A stretch of DNA of 64,000 nucleotides from contig CAYSJJ010000006.1 of the NCBI GenBank assembly GCA_964431365.1, forward strand, positions 1 through 64,000, written 5' to 3'. How positions within the stretch are numbered: the stretch's first letter is position 1; each line of letters opens with the position of its first letter. Position numbers and translations under genes: made by a program. Below are positions 7,842 to 17,012 of this stretch, piece after piece. Source of the stretch: Geomobilibacter sp964431365 (lineage in GTDB: Bacteria; Desulfobacterota; Desulfuromonadia; Geobacterales; DSM-12255). The notes below the pieces were generated by a model, which made no database searches, had not been told where the DNA came from, and saw only the letters and a list, made by a program, of their open reading frames with translations.

Positions 7842-9116
7842 TCAGAACTTGCCGATAACCTTGTGAGTTTTGTAAGTGATGTTGCCGGCGGCGTCCACCG
7901 CTTCCACGGTAATCACGTTGATTCCACGCTGTAACTGCAGCAGTTGGGCAAATTCACCCCTGGTACCAAGAGAATACGGTTTGCTGTTGATGAACAGCTC
8001 CGCCCCCGCCTCGACTGTCCCCTTGAGCAGGAACTGGCGATCCTGCACCAGTGCCGGCGGGAATTCCACCTGAAGCTGGGGCGGTTCAAGATCCTGTACC
8101 AGCCTGAAGTGCCGTACCTGACTTGTTTTCCCCTCTGACCAGCCGTCGATGCTGCTGACTTTCCAGAAATAATCGCCCTGTCTCAGGTTGCCGTGACTGT
8201 ATCCTGCGTCGCCCACCTTCTCGTCAACCACCACCTTTTTGAACTCCGGATCAGTGGCAAGCTGCAGTCGGAACTCCTTCACGTGGGACTGTCCCTGCCA
8301 GCTGAAGCGGATCTTCGGCGGCAGTTCGCGGTAGGCGAAACTGGCTTCGGCAGCGGGCGAAACCTGCACCGGCGCCGTCGGCAGCCCTCTGGGCTTTGTC
8401 GGTGGACCGGTGAGAGTGACCGTCGTTGAGAGGTTGGCGCCCACCCGCACGGTTCTCCCCTGGGACGTCACCTCCGCGATGCCATGATGGACCGTTACCG
8501 TCGAAGACTTGTCGGGATTCACCCGCACCGTGAAATCTGCCTTTCCGTCGGCGCTCTTTTGCGACTGGACTCGTGCGATCCCGGCCGGCAGCGCCATTTC
8601 CACCTGAACCAGGTCCTTGGCGGATCCTGACAATCTCCCCCGCAGTTCACCGTCGACAACCAGGAGGACCGATTTCCGCACATTGCGCCCCTTGTCATTT
8701 GTCAGGCTCTTGATGATCACCAGCGAGTTGCTGGACATTTCCAGCTTGTTGGCTGCATCGAAAGAGATTACCGCGCTCGACTGTTTTGCGGTCTGTACCG
8801 CATCACTGTTGTACAGCAGCATTCCCACGCTGACGTCTGACCAGGCGATATCCGCCGACCGTTTGGCCTTGACGGTGTTGAAATACCTGCTGATGCTTGC
8901 GGCAAACGGCTCTGGCTGCTCTCCCTGCAGGTATTCCTTCGCTTGTCTCCCCTGGCGGGGCTCGGCGTTCTTCATCAGCTCCGAAAGCGGCGTGCCGGAG
9001 GGGAACAGCAGCTTGAGAATATACAGGAATACCAGGAAGCAGATTATCGCCAGCAGTACCGCTCCGGCTATCTCAAGGGCGCGTCCGGCAGCTGTTTTCA
9101 AGAATTTCCTGGACAT
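7842..9116 (-). CDS. Membrane-anchored FecR-like protein with Ig-like C-terminus
   Basis: A 424-residue protein with one N-terminal transmembrane helix (about residues 13-37) and a large periplasmic or exposed part. About residues 90-215 resemble the FecR family (DVSVGMLLYNSDAVQTA, LVVDGELRG, VTVHHGIAEV). About 245-330 form a fibronectin-like segment typical of Geobacter FecR proteins (FRLQLATDPEFKKV, GDYFWKVSSIDGWSEG). About 340-424 form a bacterial Ig-like domain (TVEAGAELFINSKPY, INVITVEAVDAAGN). The last domain resembles modules within the 1975-residue protein upstream. I chose the ATG at 9116, preceded by AGAGGA, because longer forms run into the neighbouring gene. Classical FecR relays an outer-membrane signal to a sigma factor. 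No sigma factor is present here, so a structural or sensing role for the barrel protein is inferred. Confidence 0.85.
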   Translation of the reverse strand: MSRKFLKTAAGRALEIAGAVLLAIICFLVFLYILKLLFPSGTPLSELMKNAEPRQGRQAKEYLQGEQPEPFAASISRYFNTVKAKRSADIAWSDVSVGMLLYNSDAVQTAKQSSAVISFDAANKLEMSSNSLVIIKSLTNDKGRNVRKSVLLVVDGELRGRLSGSAKDLVQVEMALPAGIARVQSQKSADGKADFTVRVNPDKSSTVTVHHGIAEVTSQGRTVRVGANLSTTVTLTGPPTKPRGLPTAPVQVSPAAEASFAYRELPPKIRFSWQGQSHVKEFRLQLATDPEFKKVVVDEKVGDAGYSHGNLRQGDYFWKVSSIDGWSEGKTSQVRHFRLVQDLEPPQLQVEFPPALVQDRQFLLKGTVEAGAELFINSKPYSLGTRGEFAQLLQLQRGINVITVEAVDAAGNITYKTHKVIGKF

Positions 9117-9175
9117 AGTGCTGTTCCTCTGTGCTTCATAACCGTCCCCCCTGGTCGGGCGGGGGTGGCATTCTT

Positions 9176-12100
9176 TCAGTATTTTCCCTGTACGCGCAGG
9201 AACCAGCCGTACACCGAGTAATTGTTGTCCGCGAACTCGTCGTCCGAAAAGTCGGTGAAGTTGAAGCCTACCCCGAGCCGCAGGTGGTCGACCGGCTCCC
9301 AGGTCAATTCGGAGAGCCATCCCTGGCGCTGATCCATGGCTTCCATCTGCCACAGCATTCGGTATTCCGCTGCCGCGTCAATCTGCGCGAAAAGATGATA
9401 GTTCAGCCGGTGGAGCGACAGAAGGGTGTGGCCGGTGAACGAAGGACGATCGCTATAACTTTCGGTCATCACCTTGTAAGCGGTCTTATCCACCCACTCC
9501 AGCTTCTTGTTCAGTTGCAGGGACCACTCACCGGAGAAGACATCGGATACGGTCTTGTTGGCCATCCCCTCTTCGGCGATAAAGCCCTTCTGGTCGAGCA
9601 GCCGTGTATAGCGTGCCAGGGCGTTGAAACGGTCGTGCTTGACCGGTCGGTAGGCAATGCCGATGCTCCGCTCTTCGAACATCGCCACCACCTGGTCCAG
9701 GTTGACATCTTCACTGACGCTGTAACGGTATTTGCCGATCAGGGTGAAATCCTGATTCAGCTTGTATTCCAGCAGGGTCGTGGTCAGGTACTGAAGCAGC
9801 TTCTGGCTTCCGGTCTCCCAGCGAACCTCACCACGAGAGGAAAGCTTGAACGAGTCCGGTCTGCCATAGTTGATGCCTGCAGCAAGGCTGTAGCGGTCGC
9901 TGTTGGCCGGTTTTGACGCAATACTGCCATGCTCGCCGGTTACCAGCAGTTGCAGACCAGGACGCACATCCCACAGTTTCTGGGCGCCCAGAACGGAGAT
10001 GGTGCGGTTGCCGGCAGCCGCATTCTCCCACTGGTATTCCGTATAGATCTTGCTCGACGGTCCGATCGGCTGCTCGCCGCCAACCACGGTCGAAGTACTC
10101 TTGCCTGCCTGATCGTCGGCCAGGCGTTCCTTGACGTATACCTTGCTCTTGTCGAGGGTGACGATAGCGCCTGCCTCGGCGGCGTTTCCGAGGGTGCCGA
10201 CGGCTCCAGACGCCTGCAGCGCAAGGTTCTTGTTGACCAGGAATTCCGCACCGACCCTGCTCTGGTCGTTGGTCGAGCCGATGATGGTCTGCTGGTGTTC
10301 GATCGTGCCGATGAGCGATTTGACAATCTCCGTGCGCAGACGGAGGGCGGCATAGACCGAGCGGCCGCCGGCAATGCCGTTGGTTGCGATGCCGTCGGAG
10401 CTCTGGATTTCACCGCTTGCCTGCCAGCGCCCCTGGTCGTGGGTGTAGTTGACGTTGGTGATGTCGGAGTGCTGTCCGCTGAATACCGTGGTGCCGTCCT
10501 GTTCCACCCGGTCGAATCGTGCCAGAATCCTGTCCTTGTCAGACAGCTTGAACCGCCCGAGGAGTCCGTATTTGGTGCTCCCCTGCTCCTGCATGGTGCC
10601 GTTGGACCTGAAACCGGAGCCAAGGTGTTTGAAATAGCCGCTCACAAAGCTTTTGCCGGCTGCTCCGAACCATTCGCCGATATCGGTCTCCGCGGCAAAC
10701 TTCCAGGCCGACCCTTTTTTGTCCCCACCGGTGGCCGATTCCATGTAGGTGATCCCGCCATCGCTGCTGACATAGGTCAACGCGTCGTTGCCGCTGCTGG
10801 TCGCGAATTCCGCTACCAGCCGGGTGCTCTTGCCCAGCCGGAGTTCGGTGTCGGCACCGGCAAGATCGTAGCTGCCGGACTGCAGCTCGTCCTTGATGTA
10901 GGTGCCCCCCACGGCCAGATGATCGCCGAGCTGCTTGCGGACATGCCCCCCCATGGCGGTCTTTTCGAACGAGTCGAGGCGGGTCTCGTAATCCACCTGA
11001 ATAAAGACCGGGTTGCCCGCCAGAAGCGCCTGGTTGATCAGCATCGTGTTTTGCGAAACGCTGGATATCGGACGGTTGAACAGCAGCCGTCCCTGATCGT
11101 ATTTGATGGAGTAGTCGATCCCCTGCTGTTGTGTCTGGTTGCTGAGGAGCAGGCCGGTATTCTTGTCCCTGATCACGATGCTGACCTGCTCGCTCCCTTC
11201 GATCAGCTCCTTGTGGCTCAGGTAGTAGAGCGATGTGCCGGTGGCGGCAAGTTCGTCGCGGACATGGGCCTGACGCAGCTCGGCGCCGAACAGCTCGACC
11301 TTGGTCTGCGGTTGGCCATAACTGGTCTTCTCTTTGCTCTGATACGCAAGCCGGCCACCGTAAAGGGTGCGCTGGTACGCCGCCAGTTCGGTATCCGACA
11401 TATTCAGCGGATAGTTGCCCAGCAGCAGGTGCAATTCGTCGCTGTCCACGGCCAGGTAAAATTTCCCCTGACTCTGGGTATCATAGACGACGGTGCTGGA
11501 ATCGCCGTAGACGGGGTACATCTTGTCCGGGTCCAGATTCGTCAGCAACCGGTCGTTCTCCGCCTTGTCCAGGTCCTTGAATATGCTTCCCAATTTTTGG
11601 GTGCCGGTGTCGAAGGCCGACGTGACCAGGTATTTGCCGGCAACCATCCCTTTCAGATAGTAGGCAATCCTCCCTTCCTGCCGGAACTCGGAGTTATGAT
11701 CCATGCCTGCTCCCTGCAGGTACCCCTTCCCATTGAGGTGGCTGAATGTGCTGTCGGCAAAGGCCAGGAAGAAGATGTTCGTATCGGTGTATTCGTACTC
11801 CCGTTCGATGCTGCCGGTATGCCCCTCAGCGTCGCTGACCGTCACCTGCAGCTTGTTCAAACCCTTGGTCAGGGGCAGTGACGCCGTGAACTGTCCGTCC
11901 GGCTTCAAGGGCACCTTCTGCCCATTGACCCGTATGCTGTTCCCGGGATCGGTGGCGCCGCTGAAGGTCAGTTTCGGGGTGGTGAGTCGCACCCCCTTTG
12001 GCGGCAGCTTGAGGGTGAGGTTGGGAATGGGGTCAACCGTAACAACCAGCTTCCCTTCCCGGTCGCGGTCGGCGACCCGGACCAGCAGGTTGGCTATCCT

Positions 12101-15100
12101 GCTGTAGCCCGCCGGGTTGCGGACCAGAAGGCCGTAGATGTTGTCTCCCATCGCGAGCCCCAGTTCGGCGGCGAAACTGCCGTCCGCTGAACTCCGCAGG
12201 CCGGCCCCGTCCAGTTCGACGCTGTTCCCCGGTTCGGTCCTGCCGCGCAGACCGCAGGCAACCGACACCGATTTCCCGGTCGTCTCTCCGGCTGCTGCCG
12301 GTGGAACGATCCGGCAGGTTTCGCCTTTCGTGCCGGGACCGACGATCAGCTCTCCCTGCGGGGCAAGTATCTCCAGACCGGGGATCGGCAACCGGGTATG
12401 GATCGTCCCCCCCTGGGTTCCGGTGAGTTGGACCTCCAGGTTGTCCCGCTGAACGTCATCAACGGTTGTGGCAAAACGGCCGCGCCGGTCCAGATCCACC
12501 GGCGCACCGTTGATTTTTGCCTCAGGGGTGCCCCGGTACTGGTCGGTCACCTTTGCCTCTTTCTTGTCGCTGAATTCCCCCTTGATCACGATCCGGCGGT
12601 TCAGTTCCCGCCCTTCCTCGAACAAGTTGCTCGCCACCGGCCGCGACTTGCCATACCAGCTGACGATGAATCTCTCACGCGGGAGCTTTTCGACCTCGAC
12701 GAAATAGGCGAGCGCCGCCTCGGCACGCCGCCGGGAGAGATCGAGGTTGTATGCTTCCGTATCCACCGAATCGGTGTGACCTTCGATGAGTATCCTCTCC
12801 TGGGTGAATCGCTTCAGCATCATGGCCGTTTCCTGGAGAATCGGCAGGGCTTTGGCGGTAAGCTGATCCGAACCGGAACGGAACGCTCCCCCCATCAGGT
12901 TGAGGGAGATGGCCGACGAAACATTGACGCCGATGGTTCTTCGGGGCGTGGAGGAGCTACTGCCGTCGGCATAGGTGAGAGCGAGGAAATAGTGGTAATT
13001 CTTTCCACCCTCGACCATGGCGCCATCACTCTTTTTGCCATCCCAACCGAGCACCTTCGGGAGTGCCCCTTCACCCTTCCGTGAATAGACCTCCTTCCCC
13101 TGCTGATCGAGAATCGTCAGTTTCCATGATGTCACCGTATCATCGCCGGCAAGCTCCGTCCGGAACTCGACCGGGTCAGAGAGGCTTTGCATGTTGATCT
13201 CGATAATATGGTCCGGGTTGTCCGGGACGATGCGCAGGTCCCTCTTCTGCAGTTTTGCCTGGTCGCCGTTGACGATGACAACAGGATCCTCCACATTGCC
13301 GATGACCTCCAAAGGCTTTCTCTGCGTTTCGCTTGCCAGGATCAGCCCGGTCTCTGCCGGTCTGCCGATGGATTCGGTATCCACATGGTAATCGATGCCG
13401 AAATTGGCCTTTGCCAGCAGAGCGGGGGTCACGGCCACGACCAGTGATTCCTTGGTGGTGACGGTTGCGCCGGCTGGAAGAGAGAGGGTGTTGATCTTGA
13501 GCAGGCGCTGGCCGGGGGTGACTGCCGGGAAGTGGTACCGTCCGAACTCGTCCGTCAAGGCGTAGGTGCCGTTGTCGAGAGCCACCATGGCGTTACCGAC
13601 GCCCGGTTCGTCCGGGTCCTGGTAGCCGTTGGCGTTCTTGTCCAGGAATACCTTGCCGATGATGGTCCCCAGGTCGAAAAGCGGATCCAGTGTGACCGCT
13701 ACGCGTGCCTCATCGCTGTTGGAGATGGTGCAGGTCGGGCAGACATCTATTGCGAAAGCGGTGTTGACGTAGGTTCGCGGAGTGGCTCCAGAGCCGATCA
13801 CCAGTTGATAACTGAGGCTGCTGAACCCCGGTTCGCCTTTATCGGCACGGCCATTGCCGTTGTTGTCCGCGAGTGCCGGGATGGTACCGATATCGAAGGT
13901 AAGGGTACGGTTGCCGACCGGATCGGTAACCGGCTGTCCGTTGAGTCGTGTGCTCCCCTTTACATATTTGAAGTTCGGTGGGATCTGGTCCTCGACCCGA
14001 ACCAAGTTGACATCTTTGGTGGTCTTGTTTCGAAGCTGAATCAGGTAGGTAACCACGTCACCGACGTTTGCCTCTTTCTTGCTGGCGCTTTTTGAAAGTT
14101 CCAGGACCTGGCCCTGGGTGAAGAACACCTGAACCGTCTCCGGAAAGGTGCCGCCGTTCGGAACAGCCGCGCTGACAGTGGTAACTCCGGCGGCAGTCGA
14201 CCTGATCTCACCCGTCGCAACACCGCTCTGGTCCGTGGGAGCAGCAGGCTGCGTGATGCTGTCGAGCGCACCCCTTGGCGAAGAAAAATTGATGGGGATT
14301 TTCGCGACAGGGAGTTTGCTGCTGTTGAGAATCGTTGCGGTAAGCCGGCTGGCGGCAATACCGTCTGAGAGCACGATAAGAGGATTGGCGGTAAGGGTTG
14401 CATTCTTGAGATCGAGCGGAATTGCCTGGACGGTTATGGTATTGCCGTTGCCCGGATTGCCGTCGGCATTCCCGGGGGTTGTTTGCTGTTTCGGTTGCAG
14501 GCCGCTGCCGAGCATGGAGGTGAAGTCCCCGCTACCGGGAGCCGTCGGAGCGTCTGCGGTGAAGTCGATGCTGATGGGGGTCAGGTTGGTGGTTATCCTG
14601 CTGCATGGCCTGATGTTGATCGTCTGTCCCGCAACCGTGGCACAGTAGTTCCCTGCTGCGGAAACAGTACAGTTTGGGGTGAGCGTGGCACCGCCGACCT
14701 GCATCCGGGTCACGGTAAGGTTGGTGTACCCGGCGGGAGTGGTGATCGCCAGGGAGCCGATTCCGTCATCCCCGGCAAGAATGGTCGGCAGGACTGTATA
14801 GGTAAAACTCCCCCCTACACTGCCGGCGTTGACGATGGTCGGGGTGATTTCCGCCAGGGCCGAGGTGGCTGGCCTGCCGTCGACGAGCCGCAGGGTTACC
14901 GCAGCACTGTTGAGGTCGAGTGCAACGTCGCTTAGAGTGCCGGTTGCCCTGTTCTGGAGAGCGAACGCGGTGGATGCCGCAAGCGTGATCAGCAGTGAGG
15001 CCGAAAGGAGCAGAAGCGCTGTCAGCGACCATGCCGGTGATGCGCTGCGACGATGGTTGGCTTCGTTGGGAGACGGGATATGCGGGGTGCAGATAGATCG

Positions 15101-15103
15101 CAT
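9176..15103 (-). CDS. Giant multi-domain outer-membrane protein (DUF11, SdrD/CnaB-like, OmpA-like, barrel)
   Basis: A 1975-residue exported protein. A long basic N-region is followed by a signal peptide core (LTALLLLSASLLITLAAS) with likely cleavage after AFA. Domains in order: Ig/invasin-like segments (about 50-330); a DUF11-like module (about 334-460, ELSKSASKKEANVGDVVTY); an SdrD_B/CnaB-like repeat with Ca-type residues (about 480-560, DKNANGYQDPDEPG); an OmpA-like peptidoglycan-binding domain (about 750-840, ILIEGHTDSVDT and LSRRRAEAALAYF); several glucodextranase/Ig-like segments (about 850-1100); and a roughly 870-residue C-terminal region with alternating amphipathic strands that ends in an aromatic residue (RVQGKY), as in outer-membrane barrels. 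A YPVYGDSSTV motif marks the barrel start. The start is coupled to the preceding stop (TGATATG). Function is unknown. A role as anchor or export pore for the neighbouring DUF11 proteins is inferred. Confidence 0.88.
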   Translation of the reverse strand: MRSICTPHIPSPNEANHRRSASPAWSLTALLLLSASLLITLAASTAFALQNRATGTLSDVALDLNSAAVTLRLVDGRPATSALAEITPTIVNAGSVGGSFTYTVLPTILAGDDGIGSLAITTPAGYTNLTVTRMQVGGATLTPNCTVSAAGNYCATVAGQTINIRPCSRITTNLTPISIDFTADAPTAPGSGDFTSMLGSGLQPKQQTTPGNADGNPGNGNTITVQAIPLDLKNATLTANPLIVLSDGIAASRLTATILNSSKLPVAKIPINFSSPRGALDSITQPAAPTDQSGVATGEIRSTAAGVTTVSAAVPNGGTFPETVQVFFTQGQVLELSKSASKKEANVGDVVTYLIQLRNKTTKDVNLVRVEDQIPPNFKYVKGSTRLNGQPVTDPVGNRTLTFDIGTIPALADNNGNGRADKGEPGFSSLSYQLVIGSGATPRTYVNTAFAIDVCPTCTISNSDEARVAVTLDPLFDLGTIIGKVFLDKNANGYQDPDEPGVGNAMVALDNGTYALTDEFGRYHFPAVTPGQRLLKINTLSLPAGATVTTKESLVVAVTPALLAKANFGIDYHVDTESIGRPAETGLILASETQRKPLEVIGNVEDPVVIVNGDQAKLQKRDLRIVPDNPDHIIEINMQSLSDPVEFRTELAGDDTVTSWKLTILDQQGKEVYSRKGEGALPKVLGWDGKKSDGAMVEGGKNYHYFLALTYADGSSSSTPRRTIGVNVSSAISLNLMGGAFRSGSDQLTAKALPILQETAMMLKRFTQERILIEGHTDSVDTEAYNLDLSRRRAEAALAYFVEVEKLPRERFIVSWYGKSRPVASNLFEEGRELNRRIVIKGEFSDKKEAKVTDQYRGTPEAKINGAPVDLDRRGRFATTVDDVQRDNLEVQLTGTQGGTIHTRLPIPGLEILAPQGELIVGPGTKGETCRIVPPAAAGETTGKSVSVACGLRGRTEPGNSVELDGAGLRSSADGSFAAELGLAMGDNIYGLLVRNPAGYSRIANLLVRVADRDREGKLVVTVDPIPNLTLKLPPKGVRLTTPKLTFSGATDPGNSIRVNGQKVPLKPDGQFTASLPLTKGLNKLQVTVSDAEGHTGSIEREYEYTDTNIFFLAFADSTFSHLNGKGYLQGAGMDHNSEFRQEGRIAYYLKGMVAGKYLVTSAFDTGTQKLGSIFKDLDKAENDRLLTNLDPDKMYPVYGDSSTVVYDTQSQGKFYLAVDSDELHLLLGNYPLNMSDTELAAYQRTLYGGRLAYQSKEKTSYGQPQTKVELFGAELRQAHVRDELAATGTSLYYLSHKELIEGSEQVSIVIRDKNTGLLLSNQTQQQGIDYSIKYDQGRLLFNRPISSVSQNTMLINQALLAGNPVFIQVDYETRLDSFEKTAMGGHVRKQLGDHLAVGGTYIKDELQSGSYDLAGADTELRLGKSTRLVAEFATSSGNDALTYVSSDGGITYMESATGGDKKGSAWKFAAETDIGEWFGAAGKSFVSGYFKHLGSGFRSNGTMQEQGSTKYGLLGRFKLSDKDRILARFDRVEQDGTTVFSGQHSDITNVNYTHDQGRWQASGEIQSSDGIATNGIAGGRSVYAALRLRTEIVKSLIGTIEHQQTIIGSTNDQSRVGAEFLVNKNLALQASGAVGTLGNAAEAGAIVTLDKSKVYVKERLADDQAGKSTSTVVGGEQPIGPSSKIYTEYQWENAAAGNRTISVLGAQKLWDVRPGLQLLVTGEHGSIASKPANSDRYSLAAGINYGRPDSFKLSSRGEVRWETGSQKLLQYLTTTLLEYKLNQDFTLIGKYRYSVSEDVNLDQVVAMFEERSIGIAYRPVKHDRFNALARYTRLLDQKGFIAEEGMANKTVSDVFSGEWSLQLNKKLEWVDKTAYKVMTESYSDRPSFTGHTLLSLHRLNYHLFAQIDAAAEYRMLWQMEAMDQRQGWLSELTWEPVDHLRLGVGFNFTDFSDDEFADNNYSVYGWFLRVQGKY

Positions 15104-15104
15104 A

Positions 15105-15704
15105 TCAGTTCACCCGCGCCCGGAATCGTATCGCCTGCAGTGATGCCGCAGGGATGTTCAGTGTCCTGTTTGCCTGTCCGGCAACCGCGCCGACGGTCAG
15201 TTTGTCGCGGCAGGGAAGGCCGCCGGTGTCGGTGATCGAGGCGATATCGTCGGGAGCACCGAGGTCGTCGCTTACGGGCGTCCAGGGACCGTTCCAGATT
15301 GCAGCGTTCGATGCCCCGGTCGGCACGACCGCGGTCTCGATACTTCCCGCAACGTAGGTAAAGTCCGTTTCGTTCAGGAGGTCGGTGAGCCTGACGTCAC
15401 TGGCGGGGAAAAGGGTATGGTTGTCGACATAGAGGACGAAGTAGATCTCTCTGCCGGAGGTCACATCGGCGTCGTTGGCGATGACCGCTCCCGTGAGGTC
15501 GCGGGCCTGTTTCACGAGGGAGAGACCCACCGTGTTGATGGTGATCTGTGCCCCACCACTCCCGTCGCCGTTGACCAGCGTGTCGTTGTTCACGCCGCCG
15601 ATCCCGGCCTGGGCCGAAGTCGTCGCGGCCCGGACAGAGTCCGGTCCCCAGGCGAGCAGAGCCGCAAGCAGTACGATGAGACTGAGGGAATTGAAGAATC
15701 GCAA
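15105..15704 (-). CDS. Small secreted DUF11-like protein A
   Basis: A 199-residue secreted protein with a signal peptide (hydrophobic core LIVLLAALLAWG, likely cleavage after VRA). The mature part is a single DUF11-like module: LSLVKQARD, then YFVLYVDNHT, SDVRLTDLLNETDFTYVAGS, VGAVAGQANRTLNIPA, and a C-terminus of FRARVN. The same landmarks occur in the next two proteins and at the end of the 935-residue protein upstream. The start codon is TTG, supported by GAGAGG six bases upstream. Its stop is coupled to the ATG of the 1975-residue protein. It contains one Cys in the mature chain. Function is unknown. A repeated subunit of an extracellular structure or adhesin is a reasonable inference. 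Confidence 0.8.
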   Translation of the reverse strand: MRFFNSLSLIVLLAALLAWGPDSVRAATTSAQAGIGGVNNDTLVNGDGSGGAQITINTVGLSLVKQARDLTGAVIANDADVTSGREIYFVLYVDNHTLFPASDVRLTDLLNETDFTYVAGSIETAVVPTGASNAAIWNGPWTPVSDDLGAPDDIASITDTGGLPCRDKLTVGAVAGQANRTLNIPAASLQAIRFRARVN

Positions 15705-15739
15705 AGTCGCCTCTCTATACGTTCAGAGCCGTGCGGAAG

Positions 15740-16345
15740 TCAGTTGACCCTTGCCCGAAACATGAACGATGCGATCTTTCCAGCCGGAATGTTCACGGTC
15801 GCGTTGGTCTGGGTCGAGTGTGCCCCGAACGTGATCAGGGCATAGGTTGGCGGTGTCAGGTCCACCGAGCCCACATCGCCGCCGCTGATTGTGTCGGTCA
15901 GTGCCACCCCGCCGTTGGTGTCTGCGAAGATGGTCGCTATCGTCGCCGCCGTGGCTGTCGTGTTGCTGTTCCATTTCAGCGAGCCGGGCTGGTAGGTGAA
16001 ACCGGCCTTGTCCAACTGGTCAACGATCCGGACGTCAGTGGCCTCCCTGCCCGTACTGTTGTCGACATACATCACGAACCTGACAATGGTCCCCCTGACA
16101 ACGGTGCTGCCGCTGGGGATCTCGGTGCCGCTGTTGTCGTCTGTGAAAGCCCTCTTGAGGATAGCCAGCTTCGTCGAGGTGATGGTCAGTGGCGGCGAGT
16201 CGGTGATCAGGTCGTTATCCGGAGTGGTCGGGTCTGCGCCCATGTTGGCCGTGCCGATATTCACGACTGCCCAACTCTGCGCCGCCAGGAGCAGGCAAAG
16301 GATCAGGGCTAAGATGACCGGCAACGGTTGGGGTTTCTCTCTCAT
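15740..16345 (-). CDS. Small secreted DUF11-like protein B
   Basis: A 201-residue paralogue of its neighbours. The signal peptide has the core VILALILCLLLAAQ and likely cleavage after SWA. The mature chain is Thr/Ser/Asn-rich and Cys-free. Shared landmarks are LAILKRAF, RFVMYVDNST, TDVRIVDQLDKAGFTYQPGS, and an end of MFRARVN, nearly identical to the end of protein A (RFRARVN). The GAVAGQAN element is diverged here to HSTQTNATVNIPAG. The start is ATG with GGAGAG upstream. It is 36 bases before protein A and 28 bases after protein C, so the three form one transcript. No enzyme motif is present, so a structural or adhesive role is inferred. Confidence 0.8.
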   Translation of the reverse strand: MREKPQPLPVILALILCLLLAAQSWAVVNIGTANMGADPTTPDNDLITDSPPLTITSTKLAILKRAFTDDNSGTEIPSGSTVVRGTIVRFVMYVDNSTGREATDVRIVDQLDKAGFTYQPGSLKWNSNTTATAATIATIFADTNGGVALTDTISGGDVGSVDLTPPTYALITFGAHSTQTNATVNIPAGKIASFMFRARVN

Positions 16346-16372
16346 GTCAGCTCTCCACCAAGAAGACGATGA

Positions 16373-16999
16373 TTACTTCTTGGTGACGGTGAAGATGACG
16401 CCGAAGCTCTTGTGCGCAGGGAAGCCGAGGCTCACGTTGGCCTGTCCGGTAACCGCACCGGCAGTGAGGGTACTCCCGACAAATGAGGCGTAGTCGTCGG
16501 GGGCCCCAAGTGCGTCGGTCTGGGCCGTGCCGCCGTTGGCTGCCGTGTAGATCTGAGCCGCGGTGGCGGTGTCGGCCGGGGCCGTGCCGTCGTTGGCAGT
16601 CCTCTTGATGGAGCCGGCCGTATAGGTGAAGCCGGTTGCCGTGGTGTCGAGGACGTCCTGGAAACGGACGTCGGTAAGTGCTACGTCAGTTGTGTTCTTG
16701 ACGAAGATGAGGAACTTGAGGCCGATGCCGACAGGCACCGAGACGGAGGTCGCGCTGGCGTTGCAGGTGGCGTCGGCCGGTTGGCTGGCCAGACAGTTGC
16801 CGGAGGCGTCGTAGACCTGTTTGACAAGCTGCAAGGCACTTCCCGAGGAGTTGACGGTCACCAGGCCGGAGGAGGCCAGTGATACGCCACCCCCACCGGG
16901 GTCGGTGGCCTGGTTGGTGGCTCCCCAGGCTGGCGCTCCTGCCGCCACAAGGGTTACAGCCGCCAATGTTACTGCTGCCCGCCGAATGTTCGTTTTCAT
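16373..16999 (-). CDS. Small secreted DUF11-like protein C
   Basis: A 208-residue secreted paralogue. The signal peptide is AAVTLAAVTLVAAGAPAWG or close to it. The module landmarks are LQLVKQVYD, FLIFVKNTT, TDVRFQDVLDTTATGFTY, PADTATAAQIYTAANGG, AGAVTGQANVSLGFPAHK, and a basic end of VTKK. Two Cys (in NCLASQPADATC) may form a disulfide, a feature absent from protein B. The start ATG has a strong AAGGAGA site. A near-identical copy of that site lies about 40 bases further upstream. It has its own 112-base upstream region, so it may start a separate transcript as well as read through from the beta-helix protein. Function is unknown. Confidence 0.8.
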   Translation of the reverse strand: MKTNIRRAAVTLAAVTLVAAGAPAWGATNQATDPGGGGVSLASSGLVTVNSSGSALQLVKQVYDASGNCLASQPADATCNASATSVSVPVGIGLKFLIFVKNTTDVALTDVRFQDVLDTTATGFTYTAGSIKRTANDGTAPADTATAAQIYTAANGGTAQTDALGAPDDYASFVGSTLTAGAVTGQANVSLGFPAHKSFGVIFTVTKK

Positions 17000-17012
17000 C
17001 TGATTCTCCTTT

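Noticed and set aside
9929..11881. A 650-codon plus-strand open frame inside the giant barrel gene
   Set aside because: It is antisense to a protein with clear domains; high GC and third-position bias produce long antisense frames here.
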